Source: Actinomadura nitritigenes (GTDB lineage Bacteria > Actinomycetota > Actinomycetes > Streptosporangiales > Streptosporangiaceae). From it: DNA of 64,000 bases. The notes under the pieces were generated by a model, which saw only the letters and a list, made by a program, of their open reading frames with translations, had not been told where the DNA came from and made no database searches. The stretch covers positions 186,001-250,000 of the forward strand of contig NZ_JAGEOK010000009.1 in the NCBI RefSeq assembly GCF_017573545.1, read 5' to 3'. A program made the translations under genes and the position numbers. Shown here one piece after another: positions 50,666-58,586 of this stretch; the first letter of the stretch is position 1, and every line of letters starts with the position of its first letter.

Positions 50666-50833
50666 GTGCGGTCATCCTCCTCGGTGGCGGGCTGGGGGAT
50701 CCCGGGGGGTGGGGGCGCCACCTCGGCCGAGTGCACCTCATTAACCAGCCGTTATCAAGAGCTCAAGTGAAAAAAACATACCTTTGACATCCGGGTGTGC
50801 CTGCATCGACGCAATCGTGTGATGATTGACGCC

Positions 50834-51574
50834 ATGGTGCGAGACAGCCCGGCCGGGTTGCACGGCAGCGTCGTCGACCGGCTCGGCGTGCAGATCACCT
50901 CGGGGGACGTCCCGGAGGGCGAGGTGCTGCGGATCGAGCAGCTGGAGGCCCGGTTCGGGGTCTCCCGCTCGGTGATCCGCGAGGCGATCCGGGTGCTGGA
51001 GTCGATGGGGATGGTGACCAGCCGGCGCCGCGTCGGCATCACGGTCGCGCCCCGCGGCTGCTGGAACCTGTTCGACCCGCAGATCATCGGCTGGCGCCTG
51101 GAGGGCCCCGGCCGCGACGAGCAGCTCCGCGAGCTCGGCGAGCTGCGGCGCGGGCTGGAACCGGTCGCGGCGCACCTCGCGGCGCTGCGCGCGACGCCCG
51201 CCCAGTGCGGCGCGCTGACCGGCGCCGTCATGCAGATGGCGGTGCACGGCAAGTCCGGCGACCTGGAGGCCTACCTCCAGGCGGACGTGCAGTTCCACCG
51301 GACGCTGCTGGAGGCGTCCGGCAACGAGATGATGGGCGCGCTCAGCGGGGTCGTCGCGGCCGTCCTCGCGGGCCGCACCCACCACCACCTGATGCCCGCG
51401 CACCCGGAGCCGGCCGCGATCCGCTGGCACGCCGAGGTGGCCCAGGCCGTCCAGGCGGGCGACGCCGCGGCCGCCGAGCGCGCGATGCGCGACATCGTCG
51501 ACGAGGCGACGCGCGCCATGCTCGACCCCTCCGACGCCGGACCGGCGGCCCCGCCGTCGATACTGGGATCATGA
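50834..51574 (+). CDS. FadR-subfamily GntR transcriptional regulator
   Basis: This 246-residue protein has an N-terminal winged helix (VVDRLGVQITSGDVPEGEVL, RFGVSRSVIREAIRVLESMG) and a helical FCD domain (LRRGLEPVAAHLAALRATPA, ADVQFHRTLLEASGNEMMGA) with the His residues that bind a carboxylate ligand through metal. ATG 50834 is preferred; ATG 50822 is possible and neither has a strong ribosome binding site. It probably represses the divergent gluconate permease. It overlaps the nitroreductase start by ATGA. Confidence 0.93.
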   Translation: MVRDSPAGLHGSVVDRLGVQITSGDVPEGEVLRIEQLEARFGVSRSVIREAIRVLESMGMVTSRRRVGITVAPRGCWNLFDPQIIGWRLEGPGRDEQLRELGELRRGLEPVAAHLAALRATPAQCGALTGAVMQMAVHGKSGDLEAYLQADVQFHRTLLEASGNEMMGALSGVVAAVLAGRTHHHLMPAHPEPAAIRWHAEVAQAVQAGDAAAAERAMRDIVDEATRAMLDPSDAGPAAPPSILGS

Positions 51575-52218
51575 CTCTTCCGCTGAGCCCGGACGAACTG
51601 CTGACCACCACCCGTACGGTGCGCAAGCGCCTCGACCTGGCCCGTCCCGTGCCGATGGACCTCGTCCGCGAGTGCCTGGAGGTCGCCCTCCAGGCGCCGA
51701 GCGGCAGCAACCGGCAGGGCTGGCACTGGATCGTCGTCACCGACACCGAGAAGCGGAAGGCGATCGGCGAGTACTACCGGCGCTCGTTCGCCGCGTACGC
51801 GGCGTCGGGCGGCACGGCCGCCGGGCAGTTCGCGGACGACCCGGACCGCGCCGAGGTGCAGCGCCGGGTCGGTGACAGCGCCTCCTACCTGGCCGAGCGC
51901 ATGGGGGACGTGCCGGTGCTGGTGATCCCGTGCCTGCGGCTGCACGGCGGGAAGCTCCCGGACGGCAACCAGGCGGGGCTGTGGGGGTCGCTGCTCCCGG
52001 CCGTGTGGAACTACGCGCTCGCGGCGCGGGCGCGCGGTCTCGGCACCGCGTGGACGACGCTGCACCTGGCGTACGAGCAGGAGGTCGCGGACGTCCTCGG
52101 CCTCCCGGCGGACGTGCGGCAGGGCGCGCTCGTCCCCACCGCGTACTACACGGGCGAGACGTTCAAGCCGGCGCCGCGCGTCCCGCTGGACGAGGTGCTG
52201 CACGTCGACGAGTGGTGA
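51571..52218 (+). CDS. Nitroreductase family protein
   Basis: This 215-residue flavoprotein has TVRKRLDLARPVPMDLVREC, then APSGSNRQGWHWIVV (FMN-binding Ser/Asn/Gln region), and LPAVWNYALAARARGLGTAW. These are signatures of the NADPH-dependent nitroreductase superfamily. It is translationally coupled to the GntR gene (ATGA), suggesting co-regulation, though no obvious link to gluconate metabolism exists. The substrate is unknown. Confidence 0.88.
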   Translation: MTLPLSPDELLTTTRTVRKRLDLARPVPMDLVRECLEVALQAPSGSNRQGWHWIVVTDTEKRKAIGEYYRRSFAAYAASGGTAAGQFADDPDRAEVQRRVGDSASYLAERMGDVPVLVIPCLRLHGGKLPDGNQAGLWGSLLPAVWNYALAARARGLGTAWTTLHLAYEQEVADVLGLPADVRQGALVPTAYYTGETFKPAPRVPLDEVLHVDEW

Positions 52219-52303
52219 TCGGGCGCCACCGTTCGATCGGGTGCGACCGCGCGGGGCGGCCACCGGCGATCCCCCTCGGCCCGCCGGAGGGCCCGCCCCC
52301 CGC

Positions 52304-52735
52304 TCAGCGGTCGCGCCTGCGGAGGTCGGCCAAGATCGCCTCGGAGATCGCGATGGCGGCCCTCTCGGGATCGGCGGCCGGGCAGAACGGCTGGAACCAG
52401 CGGGCGACCGGGTGGCCCGCGCGGTCGCGGCGGGGCCGCTGCCAGTGCCAGTAGAGGTCGTCCCCGTCTGCGGGCCCGCCGGACGGTCCGCCGGGGGGCG
52501 GCAGCAGCCAGACGGTGCGCCCGACGTACGGCTCGACCTGCACGCACTGCGCCGAGACCGCCATCGGCGAGGAGCCGCTCTCCCACGGTCCGGACGCGCG
52601 CAGGCCGAGGGCGTGGAGGCGGGACATGAGGCGGCGCGCGCACTCCTCCGCGTCGGCGGGGCCGGCGTCCGCGCGCCCGCCCGCGCGGCCGGCGGGATGC
52701 GGGTGGGGGGGCTCGGCGATGGCGAGGCTCGTCAT
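52304..52735 (-). CDS. Small hypothetical protein upstream of XRE cassette
   Basis: This 143-residue protein has a disordered N-terminus with HPHP, then ARRLMSRLHALGLRASGPWE and a beta-rich middle with LYWHWQRPRRDRAGHPVARW. Similar short proteins are frequently encoded beside XRE/DUF397 pairs in actinomycetes; I cannot name a function. ATG 52735 follows GGGAG. The upstream codons in the same frame lack a ribosome binding site. Confidence 0.65.
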   Translation of the reverse strand: MTSLAIAEPPHPHPAGRAGGRADAGPADAEECARRLMSRLHALGLRASGPWESGSSPMAVSAQCVQVEPYVGRTVWLLPPPGGPSGGPADGDDLYWHWQRPRRDRAGHPVARWFQPFCPAADPERAAIAISEAILADLRRRDR

Positions 52736-52957
52736 GGCGGGCTCCCGGGAGCGGTGGCGGTGTCTGACAGCCAGGTCGGGCGACGCTGACTCCCTGCGAA
52801 AGACGGTCCTACGCGTGCGGAGCCGTGTCAAGCGCTTCATGTCAATTTACATGACGTGGATCACGGAATGATCATCGGCAAATGCGCAATGATCGCACCC
52901 GGCGAACGCTGCATTATGCGGGTTGCACGGTGTGAGGCGGCGGTGTAGACACGGAGC

Positions 52958-53815
52958 ATGACTCCCGGGGACGACGGGCCGGTGCTCTCGGGATGGCTGC
53001 TCGGCAACGCCCTCGCCGATGCGCGCAAGGCGTCCGGCGAATCGGTGGCGTCCATCGCACGCGATCTCGGAGTGCATCCGCAGACCGTGAGACGGTGGGA
53101 GAACGCCGAGGTCACCCCCAGTGTTCTCGTCCTGCGCGGGCTCTGCACGCATTACGGAGTTCCGCCCGACAAACGGGACGAGCTAGAAGAATTGCGTGAA
53201 CGGGCGAGCCGGCCGGGCTGGTGGAACGGCAGCGGCGACTGGCCCGACGCCACCGCCGAACTGCTCGGCATGGAGATGGCGGCCGTCCGAATTCGTGCGT
53301 GGGACCTGACCGCTATTCCGGGACTCTTGCAGACGCCCGAGTACGCCCGGCAGGTCATCCAGGCCGTCGACCCCAGCGTCTCGCCCACCCGCGTCGACTC
53401 CGGCGTCGAGCTGCGGATGGGACGGCAGGCCGAGGTGTTCGGCGCCACCGTCCGCGAGGCCGTCTTCATGATCGACGAGAACGCGCTGGCGCGGATGCCC
53501 GGCGGCCCGGCGCTGCGCCGCGCGCAGATCGCCCGGCTGCTGGTGCCGCCGCCCGCCGTGACCATCCAGGTGATGCCGTTCAGCGCCGGGCCGCACCCGG
53601 CGCTCGGCTCCTTCATGGCGTTCGACTTCGACTCGGAGGTCATCAGCGCGGGGGTCTTCGTCGAGGGCTCGGTGACCGGGCGCAGCCGGGTCGAGACCGG
53701 CGCCGCCGTCGCCCGCTACGAGCAGGTCTGGGCCTGGCTCCAGGCGAAGGCGCTGACCGCGAAACAGACGACCGAGTTCCTCGAGAAGATGATGGAAGGG
53801 ATAGCCCCGCAATGA
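52958..53815 (+). CDS. XRE-family regulator with DUF5753 domain
   Basis: This 285-residue protein has an N-terminal helix-turn-helix (LADARKASGESVASIARDLG then VHPQTVRRWENAEVTPS) and a C-terminal DUF5753 ligand-type domain (IPGLLQTPEYARQVIQAVDP, VTIQVMPFSAGPHPALGSFM). Such proteins form paired systems with DUF397 proteins in filamentous actinomycetes and influence development and secondary metabolism. Its stop overlaps the DUF397 start by ATGA. Confidence 0.93.
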   Translation: MTPGDDGPVLSGWLLGNALADARKASGESVASIARDLGVHPQTVRRWENAEVTPSVLVLRGLCTHYGVPPDKRDELEELRERASRPGWWNGSGDWPDATAELLGMEMAAVRIRAWDLTAIPGLLQTPEYARQVIQAVDPSVSPTRVDSGVELRMGRQAEVFGATVREAVFMIDENALARMPGGPALRRAQIARLLVPPPAVTIQVMPFSAGPHPALGSFMAFDFDSEVISAGVFVEGSVTGRSRVETGAAVARYEQVWAWLQAKALTAKQTTEFLEKMMEGIAPQ

Positions 53816-54021
53816 GGAATCATGATCTGATTACCCCCGGAACCTGGCGGAAATCGTCGCGGTCGAATGCCGCGCAGGACGCCTGCGTGGAGATCGGCGG
53901 CGGCGACCGGGTCATCGGAGTCCGCGACACCAAGGACCGCGACGGCGGAACGCTGGTGTTCGGCAGCGAGACATGGCGCGCATTCGCCGCGCAGGTGAAG
54001 GCGGGCCGCTTCGACCTGTGA
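53812..54021 (+). CDS. DUF397 domain protein
   Basis: This 69-residue protein has WRKSSRSNAAQDACVEIGGG, VIGVRDTKDRDGGTLVFGSE and WRAFAAQVKAG, the standard DUF397 pattern. It is coupled to the XRE gene by ATGA. DUF397 proteins are the small partners of the XRE-DUF5753 proteins and are thought to act as antitoxin- or co-regulator-like modulators. A stem-loop follows at 54038. Confidence 0.95.
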   Translation: MRNHDLITPGTWRKSSRSNAAQDACVEIGGGDRVIGVRDTKDRDGGTLVFGSETWRAFAAQVKAGRFDL

Positions 54022-54037
54022 GCGACTGAAGGCGGGC

Positions 54038-54073
54038 GAAGGGCACCCGGCGAACCCCGCCGGGGCGCCCTTC
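54038..54073 (+). terminator. Stem-loop after DUF397 gene
   Basis: GAAGGGC (54038-54044) pairs with GCCCTTC (54067-54073), with a further CGGCG/CGCCG pairing inside, followed by TCCCCTTTCCCCC. It lies 17 bases beyond the stop and probably separates the regulator pair from the methyltransferase gene. Confidence 0.55.
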
Positions 54074-54107
54074 TCCCCTTTCCCCCGACCTCTGCCCAAG
54101 GAAGACG

Positions 54108-54941
54108 ATGGACACCTACCCCCACCCCAAGGGCGCTTTGAAGAGCGGCCCGGGTGTCGCTTCGGCGGGACGCATTTACGATTACTTCCTCAACGGCCGG
54201 CACCACACCCCCGCGGACGAGGAGGCCGCCCGCAAACTCCAGGAGAAGGTCCCGGAACTGCACTACATGGCGCAGGCCAACCGGATATTCCTGCAGCGCG
54301 CGGCGGCCGTCATGGCGCGGGCCGGCATCGACCAGTACATCGACCTCGGCTCCGGCATCCCGACGGCCTGGAACACCCACGAGGTCGTCCAGGTCGTCCA
54401 CCCGGAGGCGCGGGTCGTCTACGTCGACAACGACCCCGTCGTCCTGGACATGTCCCGGGACATGCTGCGCCGCGGCGGCGAGAAGAACGTCGTCTACGTC
54501 GACGCCGACATCGCCGACCCCGACTCCGTCATCGCCGACCCCGAGGTGCGGCGGCTCATCGACTTCTCCCGGCCCGTCGGCTACCTGCACGTCGCCATCT
54601 GGCACTTCGTGAACCCCGAGCGGGACCCGTGGTCGCTGCTGCGCCGCTACCTCGACGCGGTGCCGTCCGGAAGCTACCTCGCGCTGTCGCACGTCACGGC
54701 GGACGGGCAGCGCCCCGACAAGATCGAGCGGTTCAACGAGGTCTACCGGAACGTCACGGCCCGGCTGAACTTCCGCACGTTCGAGGAGATCGACCGGTTC
54801 TTCGACGGCTGGGAGTACCTCCCGCCGCACGAGGACGCCCCGGCGGGGCTGTCCTACGTCGACATCTGGGGCAGCAAGAACCCCGCCGAGGCCGACCCGT
54901 CGCACACCTGGATCCCCGCCGGAGTGGCCCGCAAGCCCTGA
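54108..54941 (+). CDS. S-adenosyl methyltransferase (Methyltransf_19 type)
   Basis: This 277-residue paralogue of the protein at 28714 has AGRIYDYFLNGRHHTPADEE, IDQYIDLGSGIPTAWNTHEV (motif I) and RVVYVDNDPVVLDMSRDML. GGAAGACG precedes the ATG. It follows the XRE-DUF397 pair in the same orientation, the arrangement expected for this family, and may be controlled by it. Substrate unknown. Confidence 0.92.
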   Translation: MDTYPHPKGALKSGPGVASAGRIYDYFLNGRHHTPADEEAARKLQEKVPELHYMAQANRIFLQRAAAVMARAGIDQYIDLGSGIPTAWNTHEVVQVVHPEARVVYVDNDPVVLDMSRDMLRRGGEKNVVYVDADIADPDSVIADPEVRRLIDFSRPVGYLHVAIWHFVNPERDPWSLLRRYLDAVPSGSYLALSHVTADGQRPDKIERFNEVYRNVTARLNFRTFEEIDRFFDGWEYLPPHEDAPAGLSYVDIWGSKNPAEADPSHTWIPAGVARKP

Positions 54942-55099
54942 CCCGCGGGCCCTCTGGCACGCTCCGCTCGGCGGCCGGGCCGGCGCGCCGCGGCGGTTCG
55001 GGGCGCTCGATGGCGCCCGCCGCATTCGGCCGGCCCCGGCGCGGGCCGTCCGTGCCGGTGTACGAGCACGTCAGGGCCAGGTGGACATAAGGTGAACGC

Positions 55100-55801
55100 G
55101 TGTCGGACTCATCGCCGCGCCGGCTGCCCAGAGGGCGCTCGGCGCTGTCCCCCGAGGAAGTGGAACGCATCCAGCGGTCGCGGCTGTGCGCCGCGATGGC
55201 CGAGGTGATGGCCGAGAAGGGGTACGTCGCCACCTCGGTGGCGGACGTGCTCCAGCGGTCCGGGGTGTCGCGGCAGAGCTTCTACCAGGTGTTCGACAGC
55301 AAGCTCGACTGCTTCATGGCCGCCTTCGACGTCGCGCGGGACCTGCTGGTGCAGCACCTGCTGGAGATGATCGGCGCGGCGGAGGAGGGCCGTCCCGCGG
55401 CGGACGGCGCGGCGGACGGGGCGGGCGCGGCCGGCGACCCGATGGACCGTTTCGAGCAGGGCTTCACCGCCTACCTCGAGGCGCTCGCCATCGAGCTGCC
55501 CTACACCCGTCTGTTCCTGATCGAGGTGTACGCCGCCGGGCCCGAGGCGATCCGGCGGCGGGCGGACCTGCAGAACATGATCACCGACGTGCTCGCCGAC
55601 ATGCTGGGCGCGCGCGACGAGGCGGGCCGCTTCACCTGCCGGATGATCGTCGCCGCGACCAGCACGCTGGTGACGAACGCGGTCGCCGACAACGACCTGG
55701 CGGCGCTGCGCGCGGTCGGCCCGCCGCTCGTGCGGAACGTCCGCACGCTCTGGGAGGCCGGGGCGTTCGGGCACCACCCGGTCCCGGACGCGCCCTCCTG
55801 A
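55100..55801 (+). CDS. TetR/AcrR-family transcriptional regulator
   Basis: This 233-residue repressor has an N-terminal helix-turn-helix (RSRLCAAMAEVMAEKGYVAT then SVADVLQRSGVSRQSFYQVF) and a helical ligand-binding domain (MDRFEQGFTAYLEALAIELP). GTG 55100 with AAGGTGA upstream. It is convergent with the DHA2 exporter gene, so a control relationship is possible but not shown. Its last codons lie in an 18-bp tandem repeat. Confidence 0.92.
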   Translation: MSDSSPRRLPRGRSALSPEEVERIQRSRLCAAMAEVMAEKGYVATSVADVLQRSGVSRQSFYQVFDSKLDCFMAAFDVARDLLVQHLLEMIGAAEEGRPAADGAADGAGAAGDPMDRFEQGFTAYLEALAIELPYTRLFLIEVYAAGPEAIRRRADLQNMITDVLADMLGARDEAGRFTCRMIVAATSTLVTNAVADNDLAALRAVGPPLVRNVRTLWEAGAFGHHPVPDAPS

Positions 55802-55850
55802 CCGGACGCGCCCTCCTGACCGGACGCGCCCTCCTGACCGGACGCGCCGT
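55783..55850 (+). repeat. 18-bp tandem repeat, about four units
   Basis: The unit CCGGACGCGCCCTCCTGA recurs with an 18-base period from 55783 to 55836, followed by a degenerate unit. The first copy contains the stop of the TetR gene. The remaining copies fill the gap to the convergent exporter. The repeat carries a TGA stop in one frame, so readthrough would be stopped every six codons. Confidence 0.85.
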
Positions 55851-55861
55851 CCCGGCGGGGG

Positions 55862-57274
55862 TCAGCGGCGCGATTCCGCCATGCCGGGCCGTCCGGCGCC
55901 GCTGCGGACGCCTCGCGGGACCGACAGGGCGAGGAGCGCGCCGAGCGTGTACGCGGCGCCCGCGACGAGCATGGCGGTGCGCAGCCCCTCGGTGAAGCGC
56001 GCCGCGCCTCCCGCGACGAACGCGCCGAGCAGCGCGATGCCGACGGCGCCGCCGACCTGCCGCGCGGCGTTGAGCGTCCCGGACGCGATCCCGGTGCGTC
56101 CCGGCGGCGCGCCCTCCACGACGGCCGCGGTCGCGGCGGGCATCGTGAACGAGATGCCGAACCCGGTCGCCGCCATCGGCGCCACGAGCACCGCGTACGG
56201 GATCGAGCGGGTCGCGGCGGTGAGGGCGAGGAACCCCGCGGCGCCGGCCGCCATGCCCGCGACCATCGGGAGGCGCGGCCCGCCGCGTGCGGTCACCCGC
56301 CCGCCGAGCCACGACCCGAACGCGATGAGCCCGGTCTGCGGCAGCAGCGCCAGGCCCGTCTCCAGCGGCGAGTAGCCGCGGACCTCCTGGAAGTAGAGGG
56401 TCAGCACGAACAGCTGCCCGTAGAAGCCGAGGTTCATCAGCCCGCCGACGGCCGTCGCCGCGGTCAGCTCGCGGTTCCGGAACAGCGACGGCGGCAGCAT
56501 CGGCGCCCGCACCCGCGCCTCGGTGACGGCGAACACCGCGGTCGCCGCGGCGAACAGCGCGAACCCGCCGACGACGAGCGGATCGCCCCAGCCGGACCGG
56601 CCCGCCCGCACCATCGCCGCGGTGAGCGAGAGCAGCGCGACGGCGCCGGTCACCTGACCCGGCACGTCCAGCCGGTCGCCGGCGCGCCCGGCGGCCCCGG
56701 CGGTCCCGGCGCGGACCCAGTGCGCCGTCAGCAGCGTCCCGGCCAGCCCGACCGGGACGTTGACGAAGAAGATCCAGCGCCAGCCGAGCGCGGCCGTCAG
56801 CACCCCGCCGAGCAGCGGCCCCGCCCCGGACGCGAACCCGCCGACCATGGCCCAGACGCCGATCGCGCGGGCCCGGGCGCGCCGGTCCCCGTAGCTGCCC
56901 TGCAGCAGCGCGAGTGACGACGGCACCAGCAGCGCGGCGCCGACGCCCTGCACGACGCGCGCGCCGACGAGCACGTCCAGCCCGGTCGCGAACCCGCACG
57001 CCGCGGACGCCAGGACGAACAGCGCGAGGCCCGACTGGAAGACGCGCAGGCCGCCGAACCGGTCGCCCAGCCAGCCCGCCGACAGCAGCAGCCCGGCGAA
57101 CACCACCGTGTACCCGTCGACGACCCACTGCAGGCCGGACACCGACGCGCCGAACTCGCGGCCGAGGCGGGGCAGCGCGACGTTGACGATCGTCGCGTCC
57201 ACGATCACCATGAACCAGCCGAAGCTGATCGCGATCAGCGGGCGCCACGGGAAGCCGGTCTCGCCGCCGCTCAT
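55862..57274 (-). CDS. MFS drug exporter, DHA2 (14-TM) family
   Basis: This 470-residue transporter has FMVIVDATIVNVALPRLGRE (motif D1-like) and GYTVVFAGLLLSAGWLGDRFG (motif A), then GARVVQGVGAALLVPSSLAL and 14 hydrophobic segments. It belongs to the DHA2 drug:H+ antiporters, which export hydrophobic drugs or secondary metabolites. GGAGGGA precedes ATG 57274. It is convergent with the TetR gene. Confidence 0.93.
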   Translation of the reverse strand: MSGGETGFPWRPLIAISFGWFMVIVDATIVNVALPRLGREFGASVSGLQWVVDGYTVVFAGLLLSAGWLGDRFGGLRVFQSGLALFVLASAACGFATGLDVLVGARVVQGVGAALLVPSSLALLQGSYGDRRARARAIGVWAMVGGFASGAGPLLGGVLTAALGWRWIFFVNVPVGLAGTLLTAHWVRAGTAGAAGRAGDRLDVPGQVTGAVALLSLTAAMVRAGRSGWGDPLVVGGFALFAAATAVFAVTEARVRAPMLPPSLFRNRELTAATAVGGLMNLGFYGQLFVLTLYFQEVRGYSPLETGLALLPQTGLIAFGSWLGGRVTARGGPRLPMVAGMAAGAAGFLALTAATRSIPYAVLVAPMAATGFGISFTMPAATAAVVEGAPPGRTGIASGTLNAARQVGGAVGIALLGAFVAGGAARFTEGLRTAMLVAGAAYTLGALLALSVPRGVRSGAGRPGMAESRR

Positions 57275-57400
57275 GCCCCGTCCCTCCGTGGGTCGCCGTC
57301 CGCGCTTGTGTTGCCGCCCGCGCCGCCGCCAAACGGGACCGGCCGCGCCGGTGCTCGTGCCTCCCGGTCCGCCGGGGTCGGCCGTCGCCGCCCGCCGGGC

Positions 57401-57742
57401 TCAGCCGTCGCCGGGCGATTCGAGGGCGCGCTCCAGCTCGTCGGTGTGCAGCAGCTCGCGGTCGACGTGGCCGGTGCGGTAGGCGGCGCGCCCGACCAGG
57501 TGCGCCGCGACCGGGACGGTGACGATCTGCAGCAGCGCGACCAGCACCAGCGAGGTGAGCACCTCGATGGTCGGGAACCGGACGCCGACGCCGGCCAGCA
57601 CCAGCAGCAGCCCGACGGCCTGCGACTTCGTCGCCGCGTGCATCCGGGTGAACAGGTCGGGCAGCCGCAGCAGGCCGAGCCCGGCGCTGAGCGAGGCGCC
57701 CGCGCCGAGCAGCAGGAACGCCGCGGTGAGCGCCGTCCTCAC
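57401..57742 (-). CDS. mnhG: Na+/H+ antiporter subunit G (MnhG/MrpG)
   Basis: This 113-residue protein has three hydrophobic segments and the MnhG pattern LLRLPDLFTRMHAATKSQAV, GLLLVLAGVGV. Its GTG overlaps the MnhF stop (GTGA). It is the last subunit of the six-gene Mrp operon. A hydrophilic 25-residue tail follows the last helix. Required for complex assembly in characterised Mrp systems. Confidence 0.93.
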   Translation of the reverse strand: MRTALTAAFLLLGAGASLSAGLGLLRLPDLFTRMHAATKSQAVGLLLVLAGVGVRFPTIEVLTSLVLVALLQIVTVPVAAHLVGRAAYRTGHVDRELLHTDELERALESPGDG

Positions 57743-58032
57743 GCGTCCGCCCCCCGGTCCGTCCCGTCCGGCGGCGGGGCGCGGTGGGTGAGGAACCGGG
57801 CGACCGCGACCGAGCCGACGAAGGCGAGCAGCGACAGGGCCAGCAGCGTCGGCATCACCCAGGTGTCGCCGTCGGCGACCGCGGACGCCCCCAGCCCCGC
57901 CATGATCACGGCGAGCAGGACGTCCAGCGCCATCGCCCGGTCGAGCATCGACGGGCCCCGGACGATCCGGACGAGCGTGCACGCGGCGGCGAGGGACAGC
58001 ACCGCCGCCACCGCGACGAGCACGGCGGTCAT
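57739..58032 (-). CDS. mnhF: Na+/H+ antiporter subunit F (MnhF/MrpF)
   Basis: This 97-residue, three-helix protein has CTLVRIVRGPSMLDRAMALD, the MnhF signature (RxxxGPSxxDRxxAxD). ATG 58032 overlaps the MnhE stop (ATGA). It belongs to the membrane arm of the Mrp complex. Confidence 0.93.
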   Translation of the reverse strand: MTAVLVAVAAVLSLAAACTLVRIVRGPSMLDRAMALDVLLAVIMAGLGASAVADGDTWVMPTLLALSLLAFVGSVAVARFLTHRAPPPDGTDRGADA

Positions 58033-58586
58033 GACCCGTCCTCGGCGAGGGCGCGCAGGTCGTCGCGGGTGCCGAAGGCCCGGACGGTCCGGCGTTCGAG
58101 CGCCTGCACGTCCCGCCGGGCCTTCTCCACGGCCGCGTCGTCGGCGGCGCCGAGGACGTGCAGGAACAGCGTCGCGTCGGAGTGCCGGACGTCCAGCACC
58201 AGCGTGCCGGGCGTCGCCGACAGCGAGATCGCCATGATGGTGAGGATGAGGTCGGAGCGGGTGCGCAGCGGGACCGCGATGACCGAGTTGCGCTTGGCCC
58301 GGCCGCGCCCGCCCGCCGCCTGCCACGCCAGCGGCCCGGCGCTGTGCAGCAGGTCGGCGGCCGCGCGCAGCACGAACACGGCGAGCCCGGCGGGTCTCAG
58401 CCGCAGCTGCGGGCCGACCGGCGGGAGCGGGAACGCCAGTTGCAGCAGCGCGGCGAGGACCAGCCCGGACAGCAGGTTCGCGACGGTCGGCCGGTCCCAC
58501 AGCAGCATCCACACGAGCGTCAGCCAGACGACCGCGGACAGCCGGATCGCGCGGTGGCGTCCGACCGGGACGGTGAACCTTCTCAA
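58029..58586 (-). CDS. mnhE: Na+/H+ antiporter subunit E (MnhE/MrpE)
   Basis: This 185-residue protein starts at a TTG overlapping the MnhD stop (TTGA) because no ATG or GTG fits. It has two N-terminal helices (VVWLTLVWMLLWDRPTVANLL) and the MnhE pattern SVIAVPLRTRSDLILTIMAI, SLSATPGTLVLDVR. The C-terminus is cytosolic and charged. It is needed for complex stability in characterised Mrp systems. Confidence 0.92.
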   Translation of the reverse strand: MRRFTVPVGRHRAIRLSAVVWLTLVWMLLWDRPTVANLLSGLVLAALLQLAFPLPPVGPQLRLRPAGLAVFVLRAAADLLHSAGPLAWQAAGGRGRAKRNSVIAVPLRTRSDLILTIMAISLSATPGTLVLDVRHSDATLFLHVLGAADDAAVEKARRDVQALERRTVRAFGTRDDLRALAEDGS

